Shown: piece after piece, positions 17,281 through 26,641 of the stretch | Position numbering within the stretch: position 1 is the first letter of the stretch | Layout of the letters: every line of letters starts with the position of its first letter | Origin: Psychrosphaera sp. | GTDB lineage: Bacteria; Pseudomonadota; Gammaproteobacteria; Enterobacterales; Alteromonadaceae | Assembly (NCBI GenBank): GCA_028098005.1 | Contig: JAOHFM010000018.1 | Location: 1-27,018 of the forward strand | Length of the DNA: 27,018 nucleotides | Reading direction: 5' to 3' | Position numbers and translations under genes: made by a program | Notes under the pieces: model-generated | What the model saw: the letters and a program-made list of their open reading frames with translations, nothing else | The model's database searches: none | What the model was told of the DNA's origin: nothing

Positions 17281-18525
17281 ATGAATTTACCAATAAGTTT
17301 AGTCATAGCGCAGCGATACGCAAAAGCCTCTAAAGAAGGCAAGTTTGTGGGGCTGATATCATTATTTTCAAAAGCGGGTATAACATTAGGTGTTTTGTCG
17401 CTCATCGTTGTTATCTCTGTAATGGATGGTTTTGAAGGTTTATTAAAAGATCGTATTTTAGGTAGCGTACCGCATGTTGTTGTTACCGCCAAAGACAGTG
17501 ATAAGTTGGCTAACTTAGAAAAAGACAATTGGCTTTCAAAACTGCCAGACTCTCAGCAAAGTTTGGTTGTACAGCAACTGCCATTAGTTAACTCCACGGC
17601 GATTATGCAACTTCCTCAAGATTTTAAAGGCCTAATGGTACAAGGTTTGGCCCTGGACTCCGGTATTCCATTAGGTTTGCAAGGCGCAGCAAATAACAAC
17701 ACCTGGCAATCACTGGATGAAAGCCGTTATGGCATAGTAATTAGCCGTTTTATGGCTTACGACAATGGTTTGAGTATTGGTGATAAGGTTCGAATAATTC
17801 TAAGTGGCGCGTCTCATTACACACCGTTAGGTAGGCTGCCAGCACAACGTAACTTTAAAATAGTCGGTCTGTATTCAACTGATAGCGAGTTAGACCAGCA
17901 ACTCGTATTTACAAAAAGACAGGATCTAAATAAGTTACTTAAACGCCAGCCTGACAGTATGCAGGCAATACAGTTGGTATTAAGTGATCCCTTTGAAGCT
18001 AGGGCAATTGAGCATTCATTAATACAAACCCTAAATAACGAACCGTTTGAAATATCAAGTTGGTATAAAACGCACGGTAAGTTATTTGACGCAGTTAAAA
18101 TGGAAAAAAACATGATGTGGATTATGTTAAGCCTTATTGTTGCGGTGGCCGCATTCAATATAGTGTCTGCATTGGTTATGATGGTTACACAAAAACAGGG
18201 CGAAGTGGCCATATTGAAAACGTTAGGCATGCAACCGTTAGACATTGCAAAGATATTTACCATTCAAGGTAGTTACAACGGAATTATAGGTGCTTTACTT
18301 GGTAGTGTTTTAGGCTCTGCTATTACTCTCGGTATTAATAAGTTTATGTTGGTCACCGGAATTAATTTATTAGGTGTACCCGGTATAGGTTTGCCGGTTG
18401 TTTTTAGTATAGAGAAAGTGGGTCTGATAGCTGTCTTGGCAATAGGTTTGTCGTTTTTAGCAAGTATATACCCAGCAATACGTGCGGCTCGTTTAGCGCC
18501 AGCAGATGTATTACGTTATGAGTAA
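17281..18525 (+). CDS. lolC: Lipoprotein-releasing system permease LolC
   Basis: A 414-residue inner-membrane subunit of LolCDE, which releases outer-membrane lipoproteins to the chaperone LolA. The topology is one N-terminal membrane helix (near residues 25-48, GITLGVLSLIVVISVMDGFE), a large periplasmic MacB-like domain, then three C-terminal helices starting at MEKNMMWIMLSLIVAVAAFNI. The closeness to E. coli LolC includes the KGELF-like HGKLFDAVKMEKNMM, KQGEVAILKTLGM and the end ADVLRYE. An in-frame TTG at 17182 would add 33 residues that do not look like LolC, so ATG 17281 is used although no strong ribosome-binding site precedes it. lolD follows after 15 bases. Confidence 0.93.
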   Translation: MNLPISLVIAQRYAKASKEGKFVGLISLFSKAGITLGVLSLIVVISVMDGFEGLLKDRILGSVPHVVVTAKDSDKLANLEKDNWLSKLPDSQQSLVVQQLPLVNSTAIMQLPQDFKGLMVQGLALDSGIPLGLQGAANNNTWQSLDESRYGIVISRFMAYDNGLSIGDKVRIILSGASHYTPLGRLPAQRNFKIVGLYSTDSELDQQLVFTKRQDLNKLLKRQPDSMQAIQLVLSDPFEARAIEHSLIQTLNNEPFEISSWYKTHGKLFDAVKMEKNMMWIMLSLIVAVAAFNIVSALVMMVTQKQGEVAILKTLGMQPLDIAKIFTIQGSYNGIIGALLGSVLGSAITLGINKFMLVTGINLLGVPGIGLPVVFSIEKVGLIAVLAIGLSFLASIYPAIRAARLAPADVLRYE

Positions 18526-18528
18526 TTT

Positions 18529-18533
18529 AAGGA
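18529..18533 (+). promoter_or_regulatory. Ribosome-binding site setting the GTG start of lolD
   Basis: AAGGA seven bases before GTG 18541-18543, between the lolC stop and the lolD start. Confidence 0.75.
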
Positions 18534-18540
18534 AGTAGCT

Positions 18541-19209
18541 GTGAATGTAATTCAGTGTAATGATTTAAAAAAATCATATAGTGGTGTTGTAGATACTGAG
18601 ATTCTTAAAGGATTAAACCTAGAGATAAAAGCGGGAGAGCAAGTCGCTATTTTGGGGCAGTCTGGCTCTGGTAAAAGTACCTTGCTCCACTTAATTGGAA
18701 TGTTAGATCAACCAACTTCCGGGACTATTCACGTTTTAGGAAAGCGTAATGACGATCTATCCGACAGTGACGCTGCTTTATTCAGAAACGAAAACCTTGG
18801 TTTTATCTATCAATTTCATCATTTGTTAATGGAATTCACGGCCCTAGAAAATGTGTCTATGCCGCTACTTATTAACGGCACAGAAAAGGGTGAAGCGGAA
18901 AAACACGCCAAAAACTTATTAGAGTTAGTTGGGCTTTCTCACCGGTTAAGCCACTTACCATCGCAACTATCAGGTGGAGAACGTCAACGTGTTGCCATTG
19001 CTAGGGCATTGGTGAATAAACCCAAACTCGTGTTAGCAGACGAGCCTACAGGCAACTTAGACAAACAAAATGCTCAGCAAGTGTTTGACCTGTTTCTAAA
19101 GGTTAACCAAGAACTAGGGACAACCCTAGTTGTAGTAACACATGACCAAGGGCTCGCAGAGCGCTTTGATCGTATAATTAAACTAGATGACGGCTTTGTA
19201 GTGGAATGA
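18541..19209 (+). CDS. lolD: Lipoprotein-releasing ABC ATPase LolD
   Basis: A 222-residue ATPase that powers LolCDE. It has Walker A GQSGSGKST (Lys45), the Q-loop in the LolD-typical YQFHHLLMEFTALENV (Gln91), signature LSGGE at 143-147, Walker B VLADEPTGNLD (Glu168) and switch His201 in VVTHD. The FHHLLMEFTALENV stretch separates LolD from the related MacB and FtsE ATPases. The start codon is GTG with a good ribosome-binding site. It overlaps lolE by four bases (ATGA), which indicates coupled translation. Confidence 0.97.
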   Translation: MNVIQCNDLKKSYSGVVDTEILKGLNLEIKAGEQVAILGQSGSGKSTLLHLIGMLDQPTSGTIHVLGKRNDDLSDSDAALFRNENLGFIYQFHHLLMEFTALENVSMPLLINGTEKGEAEKHAKNLLELVGLSHRLSHLPSQLSGGERQRVAIARALVNKPKLVLADEPTGNLDKQNAQQVFDLFLKVNQELGTTLVVVTHDQGLAERFDRIIKLDDGFVVE

Positions 19210-20471
19210 GCAATAATTCTAAACAAAATATTGGCTTAGCTTGGCAACTTGCAAGACGGTACTACAAGACTGGCGTTCAAAGTCCGTACATTAGGTTTAT
19301 CAATAGGGCCTCGCGAATAGGATTTGCCATTGGCGTTGCCGCGCTCATCATTGGCCTGTCTGTCATGAATGGATTTGAAAGGGAACTCCGTAATACTCTG
19401 TTATCGGTTATTCCTGATATAGAGTTCAAATCGGTTGCCGGGTCGTTACCCGACTGGACAAAAACCGCTAAGCAAGTACAGCAACATCCTAACGTTTTGT
19501 CAGTGGCACCATTTATTGAATTAAATGCAATGATCCAGAAACAAAATAATATGGAGGCGGTGCTACTTAAAGCGATTCATGAAGATCTGGAAAGTACCGT
19601 AAACGTTACGTCTAAATTTATAATAGATGGTAGCTGGTTTTCCAAAGTAGACTCAGAAACATTGCCTCCGGCGGTTATTGGTCGTGGTCTCGCCAATAAA
19701 TTGGATTTGAAGGTGGGAGATAGACTAGAGCTACTCATACCTGTTATCTCAGATACAGGACGTTTGTCATCGCCCAAGTATTTAAACTTTGTTGTAAATG
19801 GTGTTTACCAAATAGGTGGTCAAATGGATCACGGGCAGGTTTATGTACCACTTAGCGTAATACAACAAAGCCAGGGGTATAATGAATATGAAGCGCAAGG
19901 TATTAAAGTCTCGTTAACTGACCCCTTTGAGGCAAAACAGATAGCATCTGAAATTGGTAACGAAATAACGGATTATGTTTACATTATTGATTGGTTCAGA
20001 AGCCAAGGTCATGTTTACAATGATATTGTGCTTGTAAAGGACATTATGTACTTGGTGATGGTACTAGTAATGGCAGTTGCAAGTTTTAATATCGTGTCAT
20101 CTTTGTCTATGGCGGTGCAGGAAAAGTATGGGGATATAGGCATATTAAAGACACTTGGTTTAACACCCGGCACGGTAAAGTTGACCTTTGTTATTATGGG
20201 ACTACTCACTGCAATAAGAGGCATTCTTTGGGGTGTGCTTATTGGCTGTATTCTAGCGCACTTTTTGCCGAATATTTTTGGGTTCCTAGAAAGCGTGCTG
20301 AACTTTAAAGTACTAGATGGTGATGTTTATTTTATTGAATATTTGCCGAGTGAACTTCAATTTTTGCAGGTAGTGGTTATTGCAAGTACCGCCTTGTTCA
20401 TAGCGCTGTTGGCAAGTTTATATCCGTCTAGCAAAGCCGCTAAACTTACCCCAGTAGAGTTACTAAGGTAA
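19206..20471 (+). CDS. lolE: Lipoprotein-releasing system permease LolE
   Basis: A 421-residue paralogue of LolC and the second permease of the heterodimeric Lol transporter. It has an N-terminal helix in GFAIGVAALIIGLSVMNGFERELR, a periplasmic domain, and three C-terminal helices beginning near IMYLVMVLVMAVASFNIVSSL, followed by EKYGDIGILKTLGLTPG. The presence of separate LolC and LolE, rather than a single LolF, fits a gammaproteobacterium. Order and overlap with lolD support the LolE call over a second LolC. It converges on pyrC with 25 bases between stops. Confidence 0.93.
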   Translation: MSNNSKQNIGLAWQLARRYYKTGVQSPYIRFINRASRIGFAIGVAALIIGLSVMNGFERELRNTLLSVIPDIEFKSVAGSLPDWTKTAKQVQQHPNVLSVAPFIELNAMIQKQNNMEAVLLKAIHEDLESTVNVTSKFIIDGSWFSKVDSETLPPAVIGRGLANKLDLKVGDRLELLIPVISDTGRLSSPKYLNFVVNGVYQIGGQMDHGQVYVPLSVIQQSQGYNEYEAQGIKVSLTDPFEAKQIASEIGNEITDYVYIIDWFRSQGHVYNDIVLVKDIMYLVMVLVMAVASFNIVSSLSMAVQEKYGDIGILKTLGLTPGTVKLTFVIMGLLTAIRGILWGVLIGCILAHFLPNIFGFLESVLNFKVLDGDVYFIEYLPSELQFLQVVVIASTALFIALLASLYPSSKAAKLTPVELLR

Positions 20472-20481
20472 GTTATGTAAC

Positions 20482-20506
20482 GAAGGCTTTATATTTTTAA
20501 GCCTTC
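20482..20506. terminator. Shared hairpin between lolE and pyrC
   Basis: GAAGGCTT (20482-20489) and AAGCCTTC (20499-20506) form a perfect 8-bp stem with a 9-base loop at the convergent ends. It covers the last codons and stop of pyrC. Neither side has a strong T-run, so the efficiency as an intrinsic terminator is uncertain. Confidence 0.55.
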
Positions 20507-21531
20507 AATTTCCAATGACACGTTTCGCCCGCAAAGAATGGAACTATTGGGTCACCATTAGGTAGTGTAATCGTTTCTGGAATCGTCCAGTCTTCTTTTA
20601 CTAACGTAACTGTGCCGTTATTGCGCGGTAGGCCATAAAAGTCAGCGCCATGGTGCGATGCAAAACCTTCTAACTTATCTAAAGCATCTAGCTCTTCAAA
20701 GACATGAGCGTATAACTCCAGTGCAGACCAAGCGCTATAACAACCCGCACACCCACAGGCGTTTTCTTTTTTTGATTTCTCGTGTGGCGCAGAATCCGTT
20801 CCTAGGAAAAACTTTTTATTACCCGTTGCAACAACCGCGCGAAGCGCTTGCTGGTGGATATTGCGCTTTAATACTGGCAGGCAATAATTATGTGGTCTAA
20901 TACCGCCAACTAACAAATCATTTCTATTGAGTAGTAAATGTTGTGGGGTGATTGTTGCAGCCACGTTGTCAGGGGCGTTCACAACAAAATCAACGGCATC
21001 CTTTGTGGTGATGTGCTCAAAAACTATTTTTAAACTTGGAAACGCATCGACAATTCTTGATAGGTTTCGGTCAATGAATTCTTTTTCTCTATCAAAAATA
21101 TCAATATGATGGTCGGTTACTTCACCGTGTACCAACAGCAACATATTTTCTCTTGCCATCACTTCAAAGATAGGGAAAAGGTTATCTAACGCGCTAACGG
21201 CCGCGTCTGAGTTTGTCGTTGCACCCGCTGGGTAAAGTTTAGCGGCTACTGTACCAGCTGCTTTGGCGTCGATGATATCCTGCTCAGTTGTATTGTTGGT
21301 AAGGTACAACACCATCAAAGGCTCAAACTGACTGTCTGCTGGTCTAGCTTGCTCAATACGTGAGCGGTAATCATTAATCATTTGAGCATTAGTCACTGGC
21401 GGCACGAGATTTGGCATTACAATTGCGCGATTAAAGCAACGAGCCGTTGCAGCCACGGTTTCTTTTAGCATATCACCGTCTCGGAAGTGCAAATGCCAAT
21501 CGTCAGGCGTTTGAATCGTAATTTGTGTCAT
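20497..21531 (-). CDS. pyrC: Dihydroorotase, type II
   Basis: A 344-residue enzyme that closes carbamoyl aspartate to dihydroorotate, the third step of pyrimidine synthesis. The binuclear metal site is complete: His13 and His15 in WHLHFRDG, the carbamylated Lys98 in AAKLYPAG, His135 in LLVHGE, His173 in VFEHITT and Asp246 in LGTDSAPH. The length and lack of an aspartate carbamoyltransferase partner fit the E. coli-like PyrC class. GGAG lies five bases before the ATG. It follows the DUF2062 gene by 43 bases on the same strand, so the two may be co-transcribed. Confidence 0.97.
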   Translation of the reverse strand: MTQITIQTPDDWHLHFRDGDMLKETVAATARCFNRAIVMPNLVPPVTNAQMINDYRSRIEQARPADSQFEPLMVLYLTNNTTEQDIIDAKAAGTVAAKLYPAGATTNSDAAVSALDNLFPIFEVMARENMLLLVHGEVTDHHIDIFDREKEFIDRNLSRIVDAFPSLKIVFEHITTKDAVDFVVNAPDNVAATITPQHLLLNRNDLLVGGIRPHNYCLPVLKRNIHQQALRAVVATGNKKFFLGTDSAPHEKSKKENACGCAGCYSAWSALELYAHVFEELDALDKLEGFASHHGADFYGLPRNNGTVTLVKEDWTIPETITLPNGDPIVPFFAGETCHWKLKA

Positions 21532-21574
21532 AAATGCTCCATATGTAGATAAAGATAATAACGAAGTAATGATA

Positions 21575-22108
21575 CTACTTTTCTAATTCTCGATTAATTC
21601 TTAACTGTTTTCGTTGTTGCCAAGATTTTTTCACTGAGTAACGCCACATCAAATCTATGCCAAAAAAGCCAATAATGGCGGCAACCGTGGCGGCTATTAG
21701 ACACCCCGTAATAAATGCTGGACCAATAGTTGATAAACTGGTCATTAACCAATCCCAACTTAATTGAAACTTAAAAGGCTGCTTTTCGCCGCCTAATACC
21801 CACTCGCCCAATAAATAACATCCATAAAATAAAGGGGGCATAGTTAGAGGGTTACTGACCCAAACAAGAGCGACTGACAGTGGTAGGTTCACTTTAAACA
21901 CGATGGCGCCAAAAGCAGAAAGCCACATTTGAAAAGGCACCGGAATAAACGCGTTAAATAAACCAATAGCAAAAGCACCTCGAGCTGAACGGCGATTTAA
22001 ATGCCATAAGTTCGCATCATGTAATACATCGCCAAACATGTTGACGGCTTTATTTTGTTTAATTTTTTGGTGGTCTGGCAAAAATCGTTGTATGAATTTT
22101 TTTGGCAT
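21575..22108 (-). CDS. DUF2062 family membrane protein
   Basis: A 177-residue protein of the DUF2062 family, whose function is not established. The conserved core is visible: [30 protein letters not shown], and the family hallmark [22 protein letters not shown]. Three or so membrane segments follow, with a basic C-terminal tail. A longer form from TTG 22144 is possible, but ATG 22108 gives [12 protein letters not shown], which is how members usually start, so I prefer it. It is divergent from comEC across about 110 bases and probably shares a transcript with pyrC. A neighbouring comEC is a frequent arrangement in this group. Confidence 0.88.
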   Translation of the reverse strand: MPKKFIQRFLPDHQKIKQNKAVNMFGDVLHDANLWHLNRRSARGAFAIGLFNAFIPVPFQMWLSAFGAIVFKVNLPLSVALVWVSNPLTMPPLFYGCYLLGEWVLGGEKQPFKFQLSWDWLMTSLSTIGPAFITGCLIAATVAAIIGFFGIDLMWRYSVKKSWQQRKQLRINRELEK

Positions 22109-22205
22109 AATGTGAGCTCGGATCAAGATTTCTGTACTTGTCAAAAAGTGACGCTAAGTTACATTAAAAATTGGTCTTTGTAATTAGAGAATTAATACAT
22201 TAGTT

Positions 22206-22210
22206 AAGGA
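22206..22210 (+). promoter_or_regulatory. Ribosome-binding site setting the TTG start of comEC
   Basis: AAGGA seven bases before TTG 22218-22220. No in-frame ATG occurs in the first part of the N-terminal membrane region, so this site decides the start. Confidence 0.75.
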
Positions 22211-22217
22211 AATTTGA

Positions 22218-24803
22218 TTGAACAAATGGTTCGCAGGATTTTTAATCGGTTGTGGCCTATTTTTGTTCAGTCCACGTTTGTTTAGCTTTTATGAGTTGTT
22301 CATAAACATCATTATTATTTTTGTTCTATTTAAGTTTTCCATCCAAAATAAGAGCGCTATGCATCCTAGGGTCGGATTTATGTTAGTGGTTTTTATATCT
22401 TGCCTTTCCGGTATGACTTATCAAAATCTTGCAAGCACTTGGATAACACAACACAACCCCTTAACCTCGTTTATTGACACAAATAGGGCCGTAACGCTTA
22501 CCGGTACCGTAACTAATGTTCAAATAGCTCGGCGCTGTGATAGCTTTGACACATACTGTATTACCAAGTCTCGGGTAATTGATTTGTCGGTTACTCATGT
22601 AGAGCATCACAAAATGGAATGGGTACAACCTAAACTGCTTGTACGACTCAATTGGTTTGAAACAAACACAAATGAACCAGAGTTTTTAAAAATGGGCAAT
22701 GTCATAACTGCAACGGTGAAGTTAAAGTCAGTGGTGGGCTATGAAAACCAATATGGTTTTAACCGGCATACCTATTTAACTGCCTTGGGTTTTAAAGCGA
22801 CTGGAAATATCATTGAACATAGTATTTTAAGTTCGGGTCGAGTATCGAAAAGGCAAAGTATCACCGACAGGCTATTAAAAAAAGTTGAAAGGTCGGCCTC
22901 TGATTTAGGCCTCGTTTGGAGGCATCAGGATATACTTTTGGCATTAGCAACAGGCGATAAGCAACTGCTTGAATACACGAAAAAGGATACGATAAACAAG
23001 CTAGGAATAGGGCACTTTTTAGCAATATCGGGATTGCACGTTGGTTTAATATTTGTACTCTTTAGTTGGTTTTTAAAGTGGCTGCTAAGAGGGACCATGT
23101 GGTTATGTATATTAACGTTCGGCAAAGGCTTAGGCACGAGGTTAAGCCAAAATATAGCGCCGTTTATATTGCCCAACTTATTGTCCCTCAGTTTTATCTG
23201 GTTTTACGTATTTATGATTGGCTTGCCATCATCAGCACTTAGAGCAGCTTTAGCAATTTCTTGTTGGGTTTTACTCAAAGCCGCTGGCGTTAAATTAGGA
23301 AAGACGACAATACTGCTCGGTGTCGCAACTTTAAGTGTTATCTGGTCACCATGGTCATTTTTAAATGTATCCTGGTGGTTAAGCTTTTATGCAGTGCTAG
23401 GCATTTTATTATTTTTACAGCTGGTTAATAAGGATAGGTGGAACCAAGGCTTTTCTCTGATCAATAACAGCAAAAATATTGTATTGATGGCGGTTCTTTT
23501 CCAAGTTTTTATGATTGTATGGATGGCACCAATAACTATGTTTATTTTTGGTGGTGTTTCAATTTCATCCGTTATTACCAACTTGATATTGGCTCCTATT
23601 TTCTCTTTTGTGATTATGCCTTGTATCGTTATCGCTACTATGACACTAGAGTTAAACGGGCCTTTGTCGTTACTGATGTTTTCTATCGCCGATGAAACGC
23701 TTATCTGGGTGTGGGATCTTTTTATTTGGTTAAAACTCTCAAAAGGGTGGTTTTATTTTTCGAGCAACAGCGCAGTCTTTCTGTTTTTTTTATGTGCCAC
23801 TTTAGTTAGTAGCCTTCCTATGATTTTAACCAGTATTCGCTCATCAAACTTTGTCTCTTTAAAATTGGCTACGTTTTTCACGCTAGTACTTTGGGGCTGT
23901 TATAAATCTGCTGTTGACCATTTTATGCCTAGTTTTTCTAATAGCGATACGTTAACAAAAACATTAATTTCGGTTTTTGATGTAGGGCAAGGCAGTAGCT
24001 TATTAATTTCACCGCAAAGCAAAGGAGGCACTTATGTGCCCGGTAAGTTGGCAATGTTAATTGATCTCGGCCCTGTGTTTTACAGCGGAGGTAATGCAAC
24101 TGAGGCTGTGATTACTCCAACATTAAGAAGGCGGGGGATTCGTGACTTAACTCAGGTAGTCGTGACGCATTTAGATACTGATCATATGGGTGATATTTCA
24201 GCAGTAAATAAGACACAAATTAATGAGGTTACATCTTTTAATTGTAACAATCTTGAGGATTTGCCTAACTTATTAAGTTCAAGAGATGTTGTAGTTAACC
24301 TGGTTTGGCCAAACATTAACACTTGGCCTGAGTTGCCAAAGCGCTGGTCAAGCTATTCTAAAAATAATAAAAGCTGCGTTATTAGAGTTACAGATGTTAC
24401 GTCTGGAATAACTTTATTAGTAACGGGCGATATTACTCATCAGGTAGAGCAAATTTTAGTGGATGCTCATCACCAAAAAAAAATTAATTTGAAAACCAAT
24501 ATACTCATAGCGTCACATCACGGTAGTAAACACAGTTCATTCAAGCCATTTATTTATGCAACTTTCCCCGATATTGTTATTTTTAGTAGTGGCGTAAACA
24601 ACCGATTTGGTATGCCTTCGAAAGAGGTTAAAGCCCGTTATGATCGTTACCAAATTGCTCAGTACAACACCGCCGATGTTGGGCAAATTGATTTGCTATT
24701 AAACCCAAAAGGCCAGCAAGTTGAAGTTCGAACTCAGCTCAATAACTGGTCACCCTTTTGGAAAAAACAAAATCCTTTTAGCTTTCATGGACAAATACGG
24801 TAG
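22218..24803 (+). CDS. comEC: ComEC/Rec2 family DNA uptake channel protein
   Basis: An 861-residue inner-membrane protein that passes single-stranded DNA into the cytoplasm during natural transformation. N-terminal helices and the DUF4131 region (about 1-200) are followed by the Competence domain (about 240-520) with the hallmark LAISGLHVGLIF (His274) and LPSSALRAAL. The C-terminal metallo-beta-lactamase-like domain starts near ISVFDVGQGSS (Asp588) and keeps THLDTDHMGD (His651, Asp653, Asp655, His656), a TGD motif and ASHHGSKHSS (His767, His768), so the nuclease-like site looks intact. It is about 100 residues longer than E. coli YcaI. No other competence gene lies in the window, so whether the cell is transformable cannot be judged. 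msbA follows after 47 bases. Confidence 0.93.
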   Translation: MNKWFAGFLIGCGLFLFSPRLFSFYELFINIIIIFVLFKFSIQNKSAMHPRVGFMLVVFISCLSGMTYQNLASTWITQHNPLTSFIDTNRAVTLTGTVTNVQIARRCDSFDTYCITKSRVIDLSVTHVEHHKMEWVQPKLLVRLNWFETNTNEPEFLKMGNVITATVKLKSVVGYENQYGFNRHTYLTALGFKATGNIIEHSILSSGRVSKRQSITDRLLKKVERSASDLGLVWRHQDILLALATGDKQLLEYTKKDTINKLGIGHFLAISGLHVGLIFVLFSWFLKWLLRGTMWLCILTFGKGLGTRLSQNIAPFILPNLLSLSFIWFYVFMIGLPSSALRAALAISCWVLLKAAGVKLGKTTILLGVATLSVIWSPWSFLNVSWWLSFYAVLGILLFLQLVNKDRWNQGFSLINNSKNIVLMAVLFQVFMIVWMAPITMFIFGGVSISSVITNLILAPIFSFVIMPCIVIATMTLELNGPLSLLMFSIADETLIWVWDLFIWLKLSKGWFYFSSNSAVFLFFLCATLVSSLPMILTSIRSSNFVSLKLATFFTLVLWGCYKSAVDHFMPSFSNSDTLTKTLISVFDVGQGSSLLISPQSKGGTYVPGKLAMLIDLGPVFYSGGNATEAVITPTLRRRGIRDLTQVVVTHLDTDHMGDISAVNKTQINEVTSFNCNNLEDLPNLLSSRDVVVNLVWPNINTWPELPKRWSSYSKNNKSCVIRVTDVTSGITLLVTGDITHQVEQILVDAHHQKKINLKTNILIASHHGSKHSSFKPFIYATFPDIVIFSSGVNNRFGMPSKEVKARYDRYQIAQYNTADVGQIDLLLNPKGQQVEVRTQLNNWSPFWKKQNPFSFHGQIR

Positions 24804-24850
24804 AATTAACCTAATTATTAGTTTCGTTTAACTTATCTCTGGATAGACTC

Positions 24851-26587
24851 TTGGAAGAAAACTACTCAACAACATTTAAAAGGCTAGCATCCTATATCAA
24901 ACCTTACTCTCTTGGTTTTGTTATCGCGATAATTGGCATGTTAGGTTATGCCGGAATCGATGTTCTTTTTATATCCGAAATTCAAACCTTTATAGATGAT
25001 GGTATTACTGATAAAAACAGCGAGGTTCTGGCAGCGGCTCCGTTATTTGTGATTGCCGTTTTCTTTCTTCGAGGCGTGTTTAATTATATGGCAACGTATG
25101 GCCTTGGCTGGGTTGGCTCAAATATCGTTATGAACCTCCGTCAAGAGCTTTACGAAAAAATATTAACATTACCAGTGACATACCACGATGCAGAATCAAA
25201 CGGCAGCCTCATTTCAAAAATTACCTTTGACACTGAACAAATAGAAAATGCATGTAGTAAAGCCTTAATGACATTAGTCCGAGAGGGCGCTATGGTGATT
25301 GGATTGCTTGCTGTCATGTTTTACCACAGTTGGAAACTTTCTGTTGCTATCATAGTGTTAGTTCCTATTGTTGCGCTCATAGTTACTTATGTTACAAAAA
25401 GATTCAGAGTTATATCTAAGCGAATTCAATCAGCAATGGGCAATGTTACCCGCCAGTCAGAACAAATGCTGTCGGGACATAAAGTTATTTTAGCTTTTGG
25501 TGGGCAGAAAAAAGAAACCAAATCTTTCTTTGATACAAACAACCATAACCGCCAGCAGCGTATGAAAATGGTTGTCACCAAAACATTAAGCGTTTCTTCG
25601 ATTCAAGTTATTGCTTCTTTTGCGTTGGCGGCGGTTTTATATATTTCTGCGCAACCTGAAATGTTAGGCACCTTATCGCCAGGAACATTTTCTGTTGTAT
25701 TGTCATCTATGATGATGTTGTTGAGACCACTTAAAATGTTAACAACCGTGAACAGTGAGTTTCAAAGAGGACTGACAGCGGCAAAAAGTGTTTTTGAGGT
25801 ACTCGATGTAGAGTCTGAAGTAAACAACGGTGAGATAGTAAAAGAGACCGTAAAAGGACACCTGACGTTTAATAATATTAGTTTCGCTTATGCAGGCACT
25901 AATAAAAATGTTATTACAAACTTCAGTTTAGACATCGAGCCGGGAACTACCGTCGCACTGGTCGGCAGAAGTGGCAGTGGTAAAACAACAATATCCAATT
26001 TCGTCCCGCGTTACTACTTTCCAAACGAAGGCCAAATCACCATTGACGGCAATGATATCAATGATTTCGAACTTGCAAATTTACGTTCTCACATTGCTTT
26101 AGTTTCGCAACAAGTTGTCTTGTTTAACGACTCCATTGCAAATAATATCGCATATGGCATGTCACGCGTTACTAGGAGTGATGTAGAAAACGCCGCTAAA
26201 CTGGCACATGTACTAGAGTTTACTGATCAATTAGAGAATGGTTTAGACACAGAAGTTGGTGAGAACGGCGCTTTACTTTCCGGTGGTCAACGCCAGCGAA
26301 TTGCAATTGCTCGAGCAATTTTAAGGGACTCTCCAATACTAATTTTAGATGAAGCAACCTCTGCTTTGGATACAGAATCTGAGCGAGCTATTCAAGATGC
26401 AATGCAACACCTGATGACAAATAGAACCAGTATTGTCATTGCGCACCGATTGTCCACTATTGAGAGTGCAGATAAAATTGTTGTTATGGATAAGGGCCGG
26501 ATTATAGAGCAAGGTACACATTCAGACCTACTTGCCCAGAGTGGTGCATACGCCGCACTACACCAACTACAATTTGGTGAAGACTAA
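24851..26587 (+). CDS. msbA: Lipid A-core flippase MsbA (ABC transporter)
   Basis: A 578-residue half-transporter that flips lipid A-core across the inner membrane as a homodimer. Six membrane helices occupy about residues 15-310, and the ATPase follows with Walker A GRSGSGKTT (Lys378), LSGGQRQR from 476, Walker B ILILDEATSALD (Asp500, Glu501) and switch His532 in IAHRLST. Its place directly before lpxK is the conserved msbA-lpxK pair, which separates it from other exporters of this type. The start is TTG; only a weak GGA at 24841 precedes it, but the next in-frame ATG is 29 codons on and would remove part of the first helix. Confidence 0.95.
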   Translation: MEENYSTTFKRLASYIKPYSLGFVIAIIGMLGYAGIDVLFISEIQTFIDDGITDKNSEVLAAAPLFVIAVFFLRGVFNYMATYGLGWVGSNIVMNLRQELYEKILTLPVTYHDAESNGSLISKITFDTEQIENACSKALMTLVREGAMVIGLLAVMFYHSWKLSVAIIVLVPIVALIVTYVTKRFRVISKRIQSAMGNVTRQSEQMLSGHKVILAFGGQKKETKSFFDTNNHNRQQRMKMVVTKTLSVSSIQVIASFALAAVLYISAQPEMLGTLSPGTFSVVLSSMMMLLRPLKMLTTVNSEFQRGLTAAKSVFEVLDVESEVNNGEIVKETVKGHLTFNNISFAYAGTNKNVITNFSLDIEPGTTVALVGRSGSGKTTISNFVPRYYFPNEGQITIDGNDINDFELANLRSHIALVSQQVVLFNDSIANNIAYGMSRVTRSDVENAAKLAHVLEFTDQLENGLDTEVGENGALLSGGQRQRIAIARAILRDSPILILDEATSALDTESERAIQDAMQHLMTNRTSIVIAHRLSTIESADKIVVMDKGRIIEQGTHSDLLAQSGAYAALHQLQFGED

Positions 26588-26641
26588 ATGCAGCTTTCAA
26601 TTATAAAAGTGCCACAGACTTTTTTATGGTGCTTACTATGA
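26588..26641 (+). CDS. Possible 17-codon ORF coupling msbA to lpxK
   Basis: Directly after the msbA stop (TAAATG), an ATG opens MQLSIIKVPQTFLWCLL and ends at a TGA that overlaps the lpxK ATG (ATGA). GGTGA lies seven bases before it, inside msbA, whereas lpxK itself has only a weak signal. It could be a translated linker that carries ribosomes to lpxK, or just chance; no family is recognisable. Confidence 0.25.
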   Translation: MQLSIIKVPQTFLWCLL

